Below the pieces are notes generated by a model. It worked only from the letters and a program-made list of their open reading frames with translations, did not search any database and had not been told where the DNA came from. This document shows positions 32,569 to 40,272 of a DNA stretch of 64,000 nucleotides, in pieces (the stretch's first letter is position 1; every line of letters starts with the position of its first letter). Origin of the DNA: Streptomyces sp. NBC_00353. GTDB taxonomy: Bacteria; Actinomycetota; Actinomycetes; Streptomycetales; Streptomycetaceae. The stretch lies in contig NZ_CP107985.1 in NCBI RefSeq assembly GCF_036108815.1, positions 2,170,001 through 2,234,000 on the forward strand. The letters run 5' to 3'. A program made the translations under genes and the position numbers.

Positions 32569-33577
32569 CGCGGTACACCCCTTCGTGGCCGAGGCGGTGG
32601 GCGAACTTGTTCGCGCCCAGGACGAGTGCGGTGCCGATGACCGCCTTGACAAGTCCGACGGCGGCGGCGACGCCCCAGTCGTTGTCCTTGATGCCGTGGT
32701 AGTAGACGTAGGTGTCGAGGACCTCACCGGCGTCCGGGCCGACCGCGTCGCGCTGGAGCAGGATCTGCTCGAAGCCGACGGAGAGGATCTGCCCGAGGTT
32801 GAGGATCAGCAGCAGGATCAGGACCGGTGCGATGCCGGGCAGGGTGACGTGCCAGAGGCGGCGTCGGGGTCCTGCGCCATCGATCGCGGCGGCCTCGTAC
32901 TGGCCCTTGTCGATGCCGAGCAGCGCCGCCAGGATGATGATCGTTCCCCAGCCGGCGTCCTTCCAGGCCACTTGGAGGGTCAGCAGCCAGGGGAAGGCGT
33001 CGGGGTCGCTCATCATGTCGTAGCGCGGCAGTCCCATTCCGCCGAGGACGTCGGGCAGCAGTCCGGCGCCGCCCAGGATCTGCTGGAAGATCGAGACGAT
33101 GATGACCCAGCCGATGAAGTGCGGCAGATAGACGACGCTCTGCACGAAGCGCCGGATCCGGTCGCTGGCGATGCTGTTGAGCAGCAGGGCCAGGGCGACC
33201 GGCACGGGGAAGAAGAACACCAGCTGGATGAGGGCGATCTCCAGGGTGTTGAAGGTCGCGGACCAGAAGGCGGGCTCACCGAAGGCCGTGGTGAAGTTGG
33301 CGAACCCCACCCAGACGCTGTGCATGTAGCCGAGGTACGGCTGGTAGTCCTGGAACGCCACGACATAGCCGAGCAGCGGTACGTAGTGGAAGACGATGAA
33401 GTACAGCAGGCCCGGCAGGGTCAGCAGCAGCATCACCCGGTCCCGCTTGATCCGCTGCCGGAGGGTCAGCCTGTTCTGCACGAGAACGGCCGGGGTCGGG
33501 GACGGCGAAGACGCTTCGGTCTTCCGGTGTCGTCTCGACCGCTTCTCCCGGGGCAGCGGGGGTGCTGTTTCAGCCAT
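32555..33577 (-). CDS. Carbohydrate ABC transporter permease (LplB/YteP type)
   Basis: A 340-residue permease and the first gene of the importer operon. About 45 polar N-terminal residues precede six membrane helices (VMLLLTLPGLLYFIVFHYVP onward). The EAA loop reads GQYEAAAIDGAGPRRRLWHV-LPG. The YVPLLGYVVAFQDYQPY loop marks the LplB subgroup. The ATPase is not encoded here, so a shared MsiK-like ATPase is probably used, as known for other Streptomyces sugar importers. Its promoter carries a LacI-type operator between -35 and -10. Confidence 0.93.
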   Translation of the reverse strand: MAETAPPLPREKRSRRHRKTEASSPSPTPAVLVQNRLTLRQRIKRDRVMLLLTLPGLLYFIVFHYVPLLGYVVAFQDYQPYLGYMHSVWVGFANFTTAFGEPAFWSATFNTLEIALIQLVFFFPVPVALALLLNSIASDRIRRFVQSVVYLPHFIGWVIIVSIFQQILGGAGLLPDVLGGMGLPRYDMMSDPDAFPWLLTLQVAWKDAGWGTIIILAALLGIDKGQYEAAAIDGAGPRRRLWHVTLPGIAPVLILLLILNLGQILSVGFEQILLQRDAVGPDAGEVLDTYVYYHGIKDNDWGVAAAVGLVKAVIGTALVLGANKFAHRLGHEGVYRGADR

Positions 33578-33625
33578 GGTGCGTCCTGTTCGGCCGGGTG
33601 GCGCGTGGTGAGCTTCTGCGGCGGC

Positions 33626-33655
33626 AAGTTAGTAAGCGGTTAACCCAAGCGTCAA
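33626..33655 (-). promoter_or_regulatory. Promoter of the oligosaccharide importer operon with operator in the spacer
   Basis: On the minus strand TTGACG (33655-33650) and TAACTT (33631-33626) are spaced by 18 bp. The spacer contains GTAAGCGGTT (read on the plus strand, 33632-33641), within a longer dyad GTTA-N9-TAAC. The same 10-mer occurs, inverted, at 36138-36147 before the M60/PL8 genes. It is the likely site of the LacI protein at 34966. Confidence 0.75.
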
Positions 33656-33761
33656 GGGATCTGAAGAAACAGCTGAGTTACGCGGAACCTCCTCCGATCA
33701 AATCCACAAGGATGAATCGGCAAAATAGCTGACGAAAAAGGCAGTTGATCAGGCGTCATGC

Positions 33762-33791
33762 TTGACGATCGGGCATCGGGCTCCTTAGCGT
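33762..33791 (+). promoter_or_regulatory. Promoter of the hydroxyacid dehydrogenase gene
   Basis: TTGACG (33762-33767) and TAGCGT (33786-33791) are spaced by 18 bp and lie about 42 bp before the GTG start. No copy of the GTAAGCGGTT word overlaps it; the nearest lies 120 bp upstream. Confidence 0.5.
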
Positions 33792-33832
33792 GCCGGTCAT
33801 TCCACAGAACACGCTTACTGTCCGGAGGCAGG

Positions 33833-34903
33833 GTGCGAACCACCGAAGAGGCACCGGCTCATTCCGGTTCCGGCACTGCGGAGACGCCCCCGAGGCGGCC
33901 GCGCACGGTCCTGGTCATGAGCCCCGGACTGGTCGACGACGTCTTCCCGCCGGCCGTACGGGCCCGGCTGGAGGAGTCCGCCGACCTCCTCACCCCGGCC
34001 GCGATCAGCGAGTTCGCCTCGCCGGAGGCCGCCGAGGCGCTCGCCTCGGCCGAGGTCCTGCTCACCGGCTGGGGCTGCCCACCGGTCGACGCGGCCCTGC
34101 TGGACCGGGCCCCCGGGCTGCGCGCCGTGATCCATGCGGCCGGCACGGTGAAAACGTTTCTGTCGCCCAACGCGTTCGACCGCGGGATCGTCGTCTCCTC
34201 CGCGGCGGCGGCCAACGCCGTACCGGTGGCGGAGTACACCCTGGCCGCGATCATCATGGGCGCGAAGCGGGTGTTTCCGCTGGCCGGGCTGTTCCGTACC
34301 CGGCGGACCCACCGCACCGGCGCCGATCTCGACCGCCAGCACTGGCTCGGCACGCACGGACTGACCATCGGCGTCGTCGGCGCCTCCCGGATCGGCCGCC
34401 GGGTCATCGAACTCCTCCGGATCCTCGACGCCGACGTGCTGCTCCACGACCCGTACGTCGACGCCGGCGAAGCGGCACGGCTCGGGGTCACCCCGACCGA
34501 TCTGGACACCCTCGTGGCGACCAGCGACGTCGTCACCGTGCACGCACCGGACACACCCGAGACCCGCGGGCTGATCGACGCACGCAGGATCGGCCTGATG
34601 CGACCCGGCACCCTGCTCGTCAACACCGCGCGCGGCCCCCTCGTGGACACCGAGGCGCTGACCGAGCACCTGGTCAGCGGGCGGCTGGACGCGGTCCTCG
34701 ACGTGACGTCGCCCGAGCCGCTGCCGGACGGGCACCCCCTCTGGGAGCTGCCGAACGTCTTTCTCACGCCGCATCTGGCGGGCGCCCAGGGCAACGAGGT
34801 GGGGCGGCTCGGGGCACTCGCCGTCGACGAGCTGGTGCGGTACGCGCAGGGCGCCCCTCTCGCCCACCCGGTCCACCGGGCCGACCTGGGGAGGATTGCT
34901 TGA
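33833..34903 (+). CDS. D-isomer-specific 2-hydroxyacid dehydrogenase
   Basis: A 356-residue NAD(P)-dependent dehydrogenase. The nucleotide-binding fold shows GVVGASRIGRRVIELLRILD; the catalytic Arg/Glu/His set is in LVNTARGPLVDTEAL, DVTSPEPLPDGHPLW and LTPHLAGAQ. It reduces 2-keto acids or oxidises 2-hydroxyacids; in this locus it may act on a sugar-acid breakdown product. The start is GTG 33833, with GGAGG at 33824-33828. The N-terminal 25 residues are polar and variable. It is divergent from the importer operon and followed by the LacI gene after about 60 bp, probably in one transcript. Confidence 0.92.
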   Translation: MRTTEEAPAHSGSGTAETPPRRPRTVLVMSPGLVDDVFPPAVRARLEESADLLTPAAISEFASPEAAEALASAEVLLTGWGCPPVDAALLDRAPGLRAVIHAAGTVKTFLSPNAFDRGIVVSSAAAANAVPVAEYTLAAIIMGAKRVFPLAGLFRTRRTHRTGADLDRQHWLGTHGLTIGVVGASRIGRRVIELLRILDADVLLHDPYVDAGEAARLGVTPTDLDTLVATSDVVTVHAPDTPETRGLIDARRIGLMRPGTLLVNTARGPLVDTEALTEHLVSGRLDAVLDVTSPEPLPDGHPLWELPNVFLTPHLAGAQGNEVGRLGALAVDELVRYAQGAPLAHPVHRADLGRIA

Positions 34904-34965
34904 ACCCCACCCGTTCGCAGGCTCTAGGCTCGACGTCACACAACAGTCCCCAGGGGGTGAGCCGG

Positions 34966-36060
34966 ATGCGCCGGCAGAGCACGGCCGCGGACGGGCAGCG
35001 CAGAGCCACCGTCACCGATGTGGCCCGGCAGGCGGGCGTCTCGACGGCGACGGTCTCGCGTGTCATGAACCGCAACTACCCGGTCGCGGAAGCCACCCGG
35101 GCGCGCGTCGAAGCCGCCATGCGCGACCTCGGGTACGTCGTGAACGCGCATGCCCGCGCCCTCGCCGGGGTCTCCGGCCGCACCGTCGGCATCATCGTCA
35201 ACGAGCTCATCGACCCGTTCTACGCGTACATCGCCCGGGGCGTGGAGCGGGAGGCCGCACTCGGCGGGCGGCTCTGTCTGGTCTGCTGCGCCCAGGGAGA
35301 CCCCCAGCGCGAGCTCGCCTTCGTCGAGCTGATGCACGAGCGCCGGGCGGATGCGGTGATCGTGGTCGGTGGCAGCGTCGCCGACCGCGGCTACACCTCG
35401 GAGCTGGCCCGCCGCGCCCGCGAGCTGGACGCCGGCGGATCGAAGCTCGTGCTGTGCGGCAGGCCGCCGCTGGGCGAGCAGGCACCGACGGCCGCGGTCG
35501 AGTACGACAACGAGGGCGGCGCCTTCGCCATCACCGACCATCTGCTGATGCAGGGGCACGAGCGGATCCTCTATCTGGGCGGGCCGCCCAAGCTCTCCAC
35601 CACCCGCGACCGGCTGGCCGGACACCGGCGGGCCCTGGAGCTGCGCGGGGTGACACCGGACCCGGAACTCACTCAGACCGGTACCTTCAGCCGGAACTTC
35701 GGCTACCGGCGGATGGCCGAACTGCTGCAGGACGGCCTGGAGTTCACCGCGGTCTTCGCTGCCAACGACATCGTGGCGGCAGGTGCGGCCCAGGCGCTGG
35801 AGGAGGCCGGGGTGCGGGTTCCCGAGGACATCTCCCTGGTGGGGTACGACGACATCCCGGTCGCCCAGGAGCTGCGCCCGCGGCTGACCACCGTCCATGT
35901 GCCGCTGGAGGAGATGGGACGGCAGGCCGTGCGGCTGGCCGTCGGCGGCGGGGACGAGGACGACTGGCGCGAGCCGACCGCGGGCGCGCTGCGGCTCGGC
36001 ACGCACATCGTGGTACGCGATTCTGTCGCGCCGCGAGCCGGACGGACCGCCCGGATGTGA
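34966..36060 (+). CDS. LacI family transcriptional regulator (glycan locus)
   Basis: A 364-residue LacI-type regulator. The helix-turn-helix is VTDVARQAGVSTATVSRVMN, with the hinge helix NAHARALAGV; the ligand domain contains VGIIVNELIDPFYAYIARGV and GYDDIPVAQELRPRLTTVHV. The start is ATG 34966 or GTG 34957; AGGGGG lies just upstream. TTGAAC at 34900 and TAGGCT at 34925 could be a weak own promoter (19-bp spacer). The matching 10-mers at 33632 (importer promoter) and 36138 (M60/PL8 genes) flank this gene and are its likely operators. The inducer is probably an oligosaccharide or monosaccharide from the degraded polymer. Confidence 0.93.
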   Translation: MRRQSTAADGQRRATVTDVARQAGVSTATVSRVMNRNYPVAEATRARVEAAMRDLGYVVNAHARALAGVSGRTVGIIVNELIDPFYAYIARGVEREAALGGRLCLVCCAQGDPQRELAFVELMHERRADAVIVVGGSVADRGYTSELARRARELDAGGSKLVLCGRPPLGEQAPTAAVEYDNEGGAFAITDHLLMQGHERILYLGGPPKLSTTRDRLAGHRRALELRGVTPDPELTQTGTFSRNFGYRRMAELLQDGLEFTAVFAANDIVAAGAAQALEEAGVRVPEDISLVGYDDIPVAQELRPRLTTVHVPLEEMGRQAVRLAVGGGDEDDWREPTAGALRLGTHIVVRDSVAPRAGRTARM

Positions 36061-36135
36061 CCGGTTACTGCGTCACTGCCCGCAGTTGGCCATAGTAAAG
36101 AGCAGTAACTTCCCCACCCCTCTTGCGGCTGCATA

Positions 36136-36147
36136 GCAACCGCTTAC
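36136..36147 (-). promoter_or_regulatory. LacI-type operator before the M60/PL8 genes
   Basis: GCAACCGCTTAC is the reverse complement of GTAAGCGGTTGC and shares 10 bases with the operator in the importer promoter. It lies inside a wider dyad, GCAT...ATGC (36131-36151). A plausible promoter core overlaps it (TTGCGG at 36123). This ties the extracellular enzymes to the same LacI control as the importer. Confidence 0.7.
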
Positions 36148-36218
36148 ATGCTGACGGCGAGCTTCACCCGTTCCCGCACGCTTCCGCCCCTCATTTGTTT
36201 CTGCAGGGAGAGTTCCGC

Positions 36219-37608
36219 ATGCGTAAGTCCCGTTTCACCGCCGTCAGTTCCTCCGGTCCGAGCTCGGCGCCGAGCTCCTCCCCCGTCGGCCGCCGGTCGG
36301 TTCTCGCCGCGGCCGCCGGTGCCGGAGCGGCTGTCGCACTCGGCGCCACGGCACACTCCGCCCGGGCCGCGACGCAGAGCGCCGCCGGATCCGCCCGCCC
36401 CGTGAAGGTGACCGTGACCGCCCGGCCCGCCGCCGAGGCGGAGCGGCTGCGGCTCGGACAGGCCCTGCGCGGCTCCGAGTTCCAGCCCACCGGCCTGTAC
36501 GTCCCGGCCGGCACCGCGCTCTCGTTCACCGTCCAGCCCGACGACGACCTGCTGCCCACCCTCTGGATCGGCGCCTGGGACTACTACGGCGAGGTCACCG
36601 AGCCCCGCAGCTACCCGCTGACCGCGGGCGCGAACACCGTGACCGACCCGCACGGCGGCCCGGTCTATCTGACCCTGACGGGGAGCGGCGAGCGGGCCGG
36701 CGTGGTCTTCCGGTCCGGTGCCGTCCCGATGCCGGTCTTCACGCTGGGCTGTACCTCCGAGGCCGACTACCAGCACCAACTCGACACGCTGACCACCTCG
36801 CCGTACGTCGAACTGCACGCCCCGCACACGATCATGACGCTCACCCGCGACGGCGCGCTCCTGTACCGCGGCGAGGACCATTCCGCGCTGCTCGGACTGG
36901 TCGAGACGATCATCGACTCGCACGCCCGGATCAGCGGCCTCGACGGTTCGAAGCCGGTGCACCGGCGCAAGGCGGGGCCGTACCACTTCACCGAGGTCAG
37001 CAAGGTACCGACCGGCGTCGGCGCCTACGCCACACACGGCTACAACGGCTTCCCCCGCGCCTACCTCGACCGGGCCACCACGGTGGAAGGACTACGGACC
37101 CGCGGCTGGGGGCTGTACCACGAACTCGGCCACCTCCATCAGCAGATGGCGTACAAGCCGGGCGGTCTGACCGAGGTCACGGTCAACATCTATTCGCTGG
37201 CCGCGCAGCGCACCCTGCGGCAGCCGTCCAACCTGCTCACGGTCGACGCGACGACCGGGCTCACCTACTTCCAGTCCGCGCAGCGCAAGTTCGGCACGGC
37301 CGGGCTCACGTACGAGAAGTCCTTCGGCGCCTACGAGAAGCCTGCGTCAGCTGGAACTCGCCTTCGGCGACGACTTCTGGCCGCGCCTGCACAAGCTCGT
37401 GCGCGAGGAGAACCCGCAGTCGGACTACACGGAGACCGACAAGCGCTACCGGGCACTCGCCACCTACTCCAGCCGCGTCGCCGGGTACGACCTCACGGAC
37501 TTCTACGTGAACACCTGGGCGTTCCCGATCGATGCCACGGGCAAGGCGGAACTGGCGGCACTCCATCTGCCGAAGCCGCCCGTCGACCCGAGCACGCTGA
37601 CCGACTGA
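36219..37608 (+). pseudogene. M60-family (mucinase-like) metallopeptidase gene with a frameshift
   Basis: The product would be a Tat-exported peptidase of about 462 residues. RRSVLAAAAGAGAAVALGA is the signal; the zinc site is HELGH at 301-305 with the third ligand E319 (GGLTEV), fitting HExxH-x(8-28)-E of the M60 group that cleaves O-glycosylated proteins. After GAYEK (about 37340) one extra C in the run at 37341-37342 moves the frame. The correct end (LRQLELAFGDDFWPRLHKLV ... PKPPVDPSTLTD) continues in another frame to 37608. All catalytic residues precede the shift, but the lost C-terminal 90 residues would be replaced by an unrelated tail. It may be a true mutation or a sequencing error. 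The PL8 lyase gene follows after 21 bp. Confidence 0.8.
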
Positions 37609-37629
37609 CCGCAGGCGCAAGGAGTCACC

Positions 37630-40065
37630 ATGAATCTCAGCAGACGAACCCTTCTCGCCGCGACAGGCGCCACCGCGGCCGTATCCGCCACGACACTCGC
37701 CACATCGGCCGGTGCCGCGCACGCGCAGTCCGGCGACGCAGCCGGCGAAGCCTCCGAGGCGGTCGCCACCGTCGGTTTCGACGCGCTTCTGAAACGCGCC
37801 GAAACCCTCCTGACCGGCGGTGCGTTCGACCCTTCGGACGCCGATTTCGCCGCCGCGGCAGCGGCCCTGAACGCCACGGCGAAGGGGCTCTGGGACACCC
37901 TGGACCGCAGTGCGGGGCGGACCGCCCTCTGGCCGGACCTCTCCCCCGTCACCGACCCGGGCAACTTCGGCCAGAGCTACACCCGGCTGCGTACGCTCGC
38001 CACCGCCTGGGCCACCCCCGGTACCTCACTCGCCGGCAGCGCGGAGGTGGCGGACGCCCTCGTCGCCGCGCTGCGCTTCGCCCACGACACCGCGTACAAC
38101 CCGGCCAAGCGCGAGACGGGCAACTGGTGGTTCTGGGAGATCGGCGCCCCCCGTGCGCTGATGGACTGCGCCGTCCTGCTGCGCGATCGTCTTCCGGCCG
38201 CCGACCTCGCGGCCTATCTGGCGGTCGTCGACCGCTTCTGCCCGGACGCGGACCGTCGCACCAACTCCCCCACGTTCGCCGAGACGGGGGCCAACCGCAC
38301 GGACAAGGCCGTCATCGTCGCGCTGCGCGGGCTGCTGGGACAGGACGCGGCCAAGCTGGCATCGGCCCGCGACGCCCTCTCCGACGTACGCGACTCGGGA
38401 CGCAACAGCCTGTTCCAGTACACGAGTTCGGGTGACGGCTTCTACGAGGACGGGTCGTTCGTCCAGCACGATGTGGTCGCTTACACGGGTACGTACGGCG
38501 CGGTGCTCCTCGGCGGCGCCGCCTATCTGCTGTCCCTGCTCGCGGACTCCGAGTGGGCGGTCGCCGACCCGAGCGTCTCCGTGATGTACGAGGCCGTCGA
38601 GCGGTCCTTCGCGCCGGTGGTCTTCGACGGGCTGATGATGGACTCGGTGCGCGGCCGGGCGATCTCCCGGGAGCGCGCCGGTGACCACCGGGACGGTGCG
38701 GCGGCCGTCGCCGCGATCCTGCTCCTGGCGACCGGCGCACCCGCCACGTACGCCGACCGCTGGCGTGAGCTGGTCAAGGGCTGGCTGACCCGCAACCGCA
38801 CCACCCCGTTCGCGGCGCTCGCCACGCTCCCCCAGCTCGCCCTCGCCAAGGCTGTGCTGAACGACCGGAACATTCACCCCGGACCGCGCACCACCGGCCA
38901 CTTCGTCTTCGCAGACATGGACCGGGTGGTGCACCGCCAGGCGCGATGGGCCTGCGCGCTGTCGCTCTCCTCGAAGCGCATCTCGGCGTACGAGGCGGGC
39001 AACGGCGAGAATCTGCATGGCTGGTACACCGGCGACGGCATGACGTATCTGTACGACGGCGACGACCTCGGGCAGTTCAACGACGGCTTCTGGCCGACCG
39101 TCGACCCGTACCGGCTGCCCGGCACCACGGTCGACACCCGGGAGCGAACCGATCTCGGCACCGCCGCCGGCACCTCCACCTACCGGCCGGCGAACACTGT
39201 CGCGGGCGGAGCGGTGCTCCACGATCGGTACGGTGCTGCCGCAATGGAGCTGATCGGCCCCGCAGGCACCACCCTGCGGACCAAGAAGTCGTGGTTCCTG
39301 CTGGACAACGCGGTGATCGCGCTGGGCGCGGGCATCTCGTCGAGCGACGGCCGCACGGTCGAGACGATCGTCGAGAACCGCAACCTCGGCCCGGACGGCA
39401 CACAGCGGCTGCTGGTCGACGGCGTCCGGCAGCCCGCTGAGCAGGGCTGGACGGAGGAGTTCGGCCACGCCCGGTGGGCCCATGTCGACGGCGTCGGCGG
39501 CTACGTCTTCCCCGACCCCACTGCTCTGCACGCGCTGCGCGAGGAGCGGACCGGGAGCTGGCGGGCGATCAACACCGGGGCGGACACCGGCGGCGACACA
39601 GATCCGGTCACCCGCCGCTATCTCACGCTCTGGGTCGACCACGGTGTCTCCCCCGCCGGTGCCGGCTACTCCTATGTGCTGCTGCCCGGCGCCTCCGCGG
39701 CCGCGACCGCGGTCTGGTCGCACTCGCGACCGGTCCGGATCGTCGCCAACGACGCCACCGCACAGGCCGTGGAGGCCCGCAGGCAGGGGCTGACGGCAGT
39801 GAACTTCTGGGGCGCGGGCACCGCCGCCGGGATCACCGCATCCGGTCCGGCCTCGGTCCTGGTCCAGCGCCGGGGCCAGGAGCTCGCCGTCGCCGTCGCC
39901 GACCCGAGCCGCACCCTGACCTCGCTCACTGTCGAACTTCCCTTCCGTGTCAGCCGGGTGGTCACCGCGGACGACACCGTGTCCCTCGCACCGGGCCCGC
40001 GCCCCGTGCTCACGGTCGCGGTCGGCGGATCACGCGGCCACACGCACACCGCCGTGCTCTCCTGA
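37630..40065 (+). CDS. Polysaccharide lyase family 8 (hyaluronate/chondroitin/xanthan lyase-like)
   Basis: An 811-residue Tat-exported lyase (signal SRRTLLAATGATAAVSATTL). The N-terminal alpha/alpha toroid shows NWWFWEIGAPRALMDC. The catalytic triad is in place: N222 (TGANRTDK), H280 (FVQHDVV) and Y289 (YTGTYG), with the His-Tyr spacing of 9 known from streptococcal hyaluronate lyase. SVRGRAISRE follows, and the C-terminal half is the beta-sandwich super-barrel. It cleaves uronic-acid-containing polymers by beta-elimination outside the cell; hyaluronan, chondroitin and xanthan cannot be told apart here. The start is ATG 37630 after AAGGAG. It shares the LacI operator at 36136 with the upstream M60 gene. 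Confidence 0.93.
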   Translation: MNLSRRTLLAATGATAAVSATTLATSAGAAHAQSGDAAGEASEAVATVGFDALLKRAETLLTGGAFDPSDADFAAAAAALNATAKGLWDTLDRSAGRTALWPDLSPVTDPGNFGQSYTRLRTLATAWATPGTSLAGSAEVADALVAALRFAHDTAYNPAKRETGNWWFWEIGAPRALMDCAVLLRDRLPAADLAAYLAVVDRFCPDADRRTNSPTFAETGANRTDKAVIVALRGLLGQDAAKLASARDALSDVRDSGRNSLFQYTSSGDGFYEDGSFVQHDVVAYTGTYGAVLLGGAAYLLSLLADSEWAVADPSVSVMYEAVERSFAPVVFDGLMMDSVRGRAISRERAGDHRDGAAAVAAILLLATGAPATYADRWRELVKGWLTRNRTTPFAALATLPQLALAKAVLNDRNIHPGPRTTGHFVFADMDRVVHRQARWACALSLSSKRISAYEAGNGENLHGWYTGDGMTYLYDGDDLGQFNDGFWPTVDPYRLPGTTVDTRERTDLGTAAGTSTYRPANTVAGGAVLHDRYGAAAMELIGPAGTTLRTKKSWFLLDNAVIALGAGISSSDGRTVETIVENRNLGPDGTQRLLVDGVRQPAEQGWTEEFGHARWAHVDGVGGYVFPDPTALHALREERTGSWRAINTGADTGGDTDPVTRRYLTLWVDHGVSPAGAGYSYVLLPGASAAATAVWSHSRPVRIVANDATAQAVEARRQGLTAVNFWGAGTAAGITASGPASVLVQRRGQELAVAVADPSRTLTSLTVELPFRVSRVVTADDTVSLAPGPRPVLTVAVGGSRGHTHTAVLS

Positions 40066-40071
40066 CCGGCC

Positions 40072-40105
40072 ACCGGCGGCCGGTCCGTCAGCACCGGCCG
40101 CCGGT
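40072..40105 (+). terminator. Terminator after the PL8 lyase gene
   Basis: ACCGGCGGCCGGT (40072-40084) pairs perfectly with ACCGGCCGCCGGT (40093-40105), a 13-bp stem with an 8-nt loop. Readthrough is still possible, since the DUF2264 gene lies downstream with no obvious promoter. Confidence 0.65.
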
Positions 40106-40118
40106 CCCCCGTTCCTCC

Positions 40119-40258
40119 TTGAGCTCACTGGTTACGATCTCACCGGCTTCTACGTCGACATGTGGGCGTACCCGATCGGCGCGGACGGCAAGGTCGCCGC
40201 CCTCGCCACGCTCGACCTGCCCATACCGCCCGTAGACCCGTCGCCCCTGACGGACTGA
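40119..40258 (+). pseudogene. 3' remnant of a second M60 peptidase gene
   Basis: The frame reads LELTGYDLTGFYVDMWAYPI ... LPIPPVDPSPLTD and stops at 40258. It aligns with the tail of the M60 gene at about 37470-37608 (VAGYDLTDFYVNTWAFPID ... LPKPPVDPSTLTD). The two are clearly homologous but have diverged at many positions, so this is the end of an older paralogue whose body is gone. It abuts the PL8 terminator. Confidence 0.7.
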
Positions 40259-40272
40259 GGAGCACCACCCGC

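Noticed and set aside
38026..39723. A 565-codon minus-strand frame opposite the PL8 lyase
   Set aside because: The lyase has signal peptide and catalytic residues; the opposite frame has nothing.
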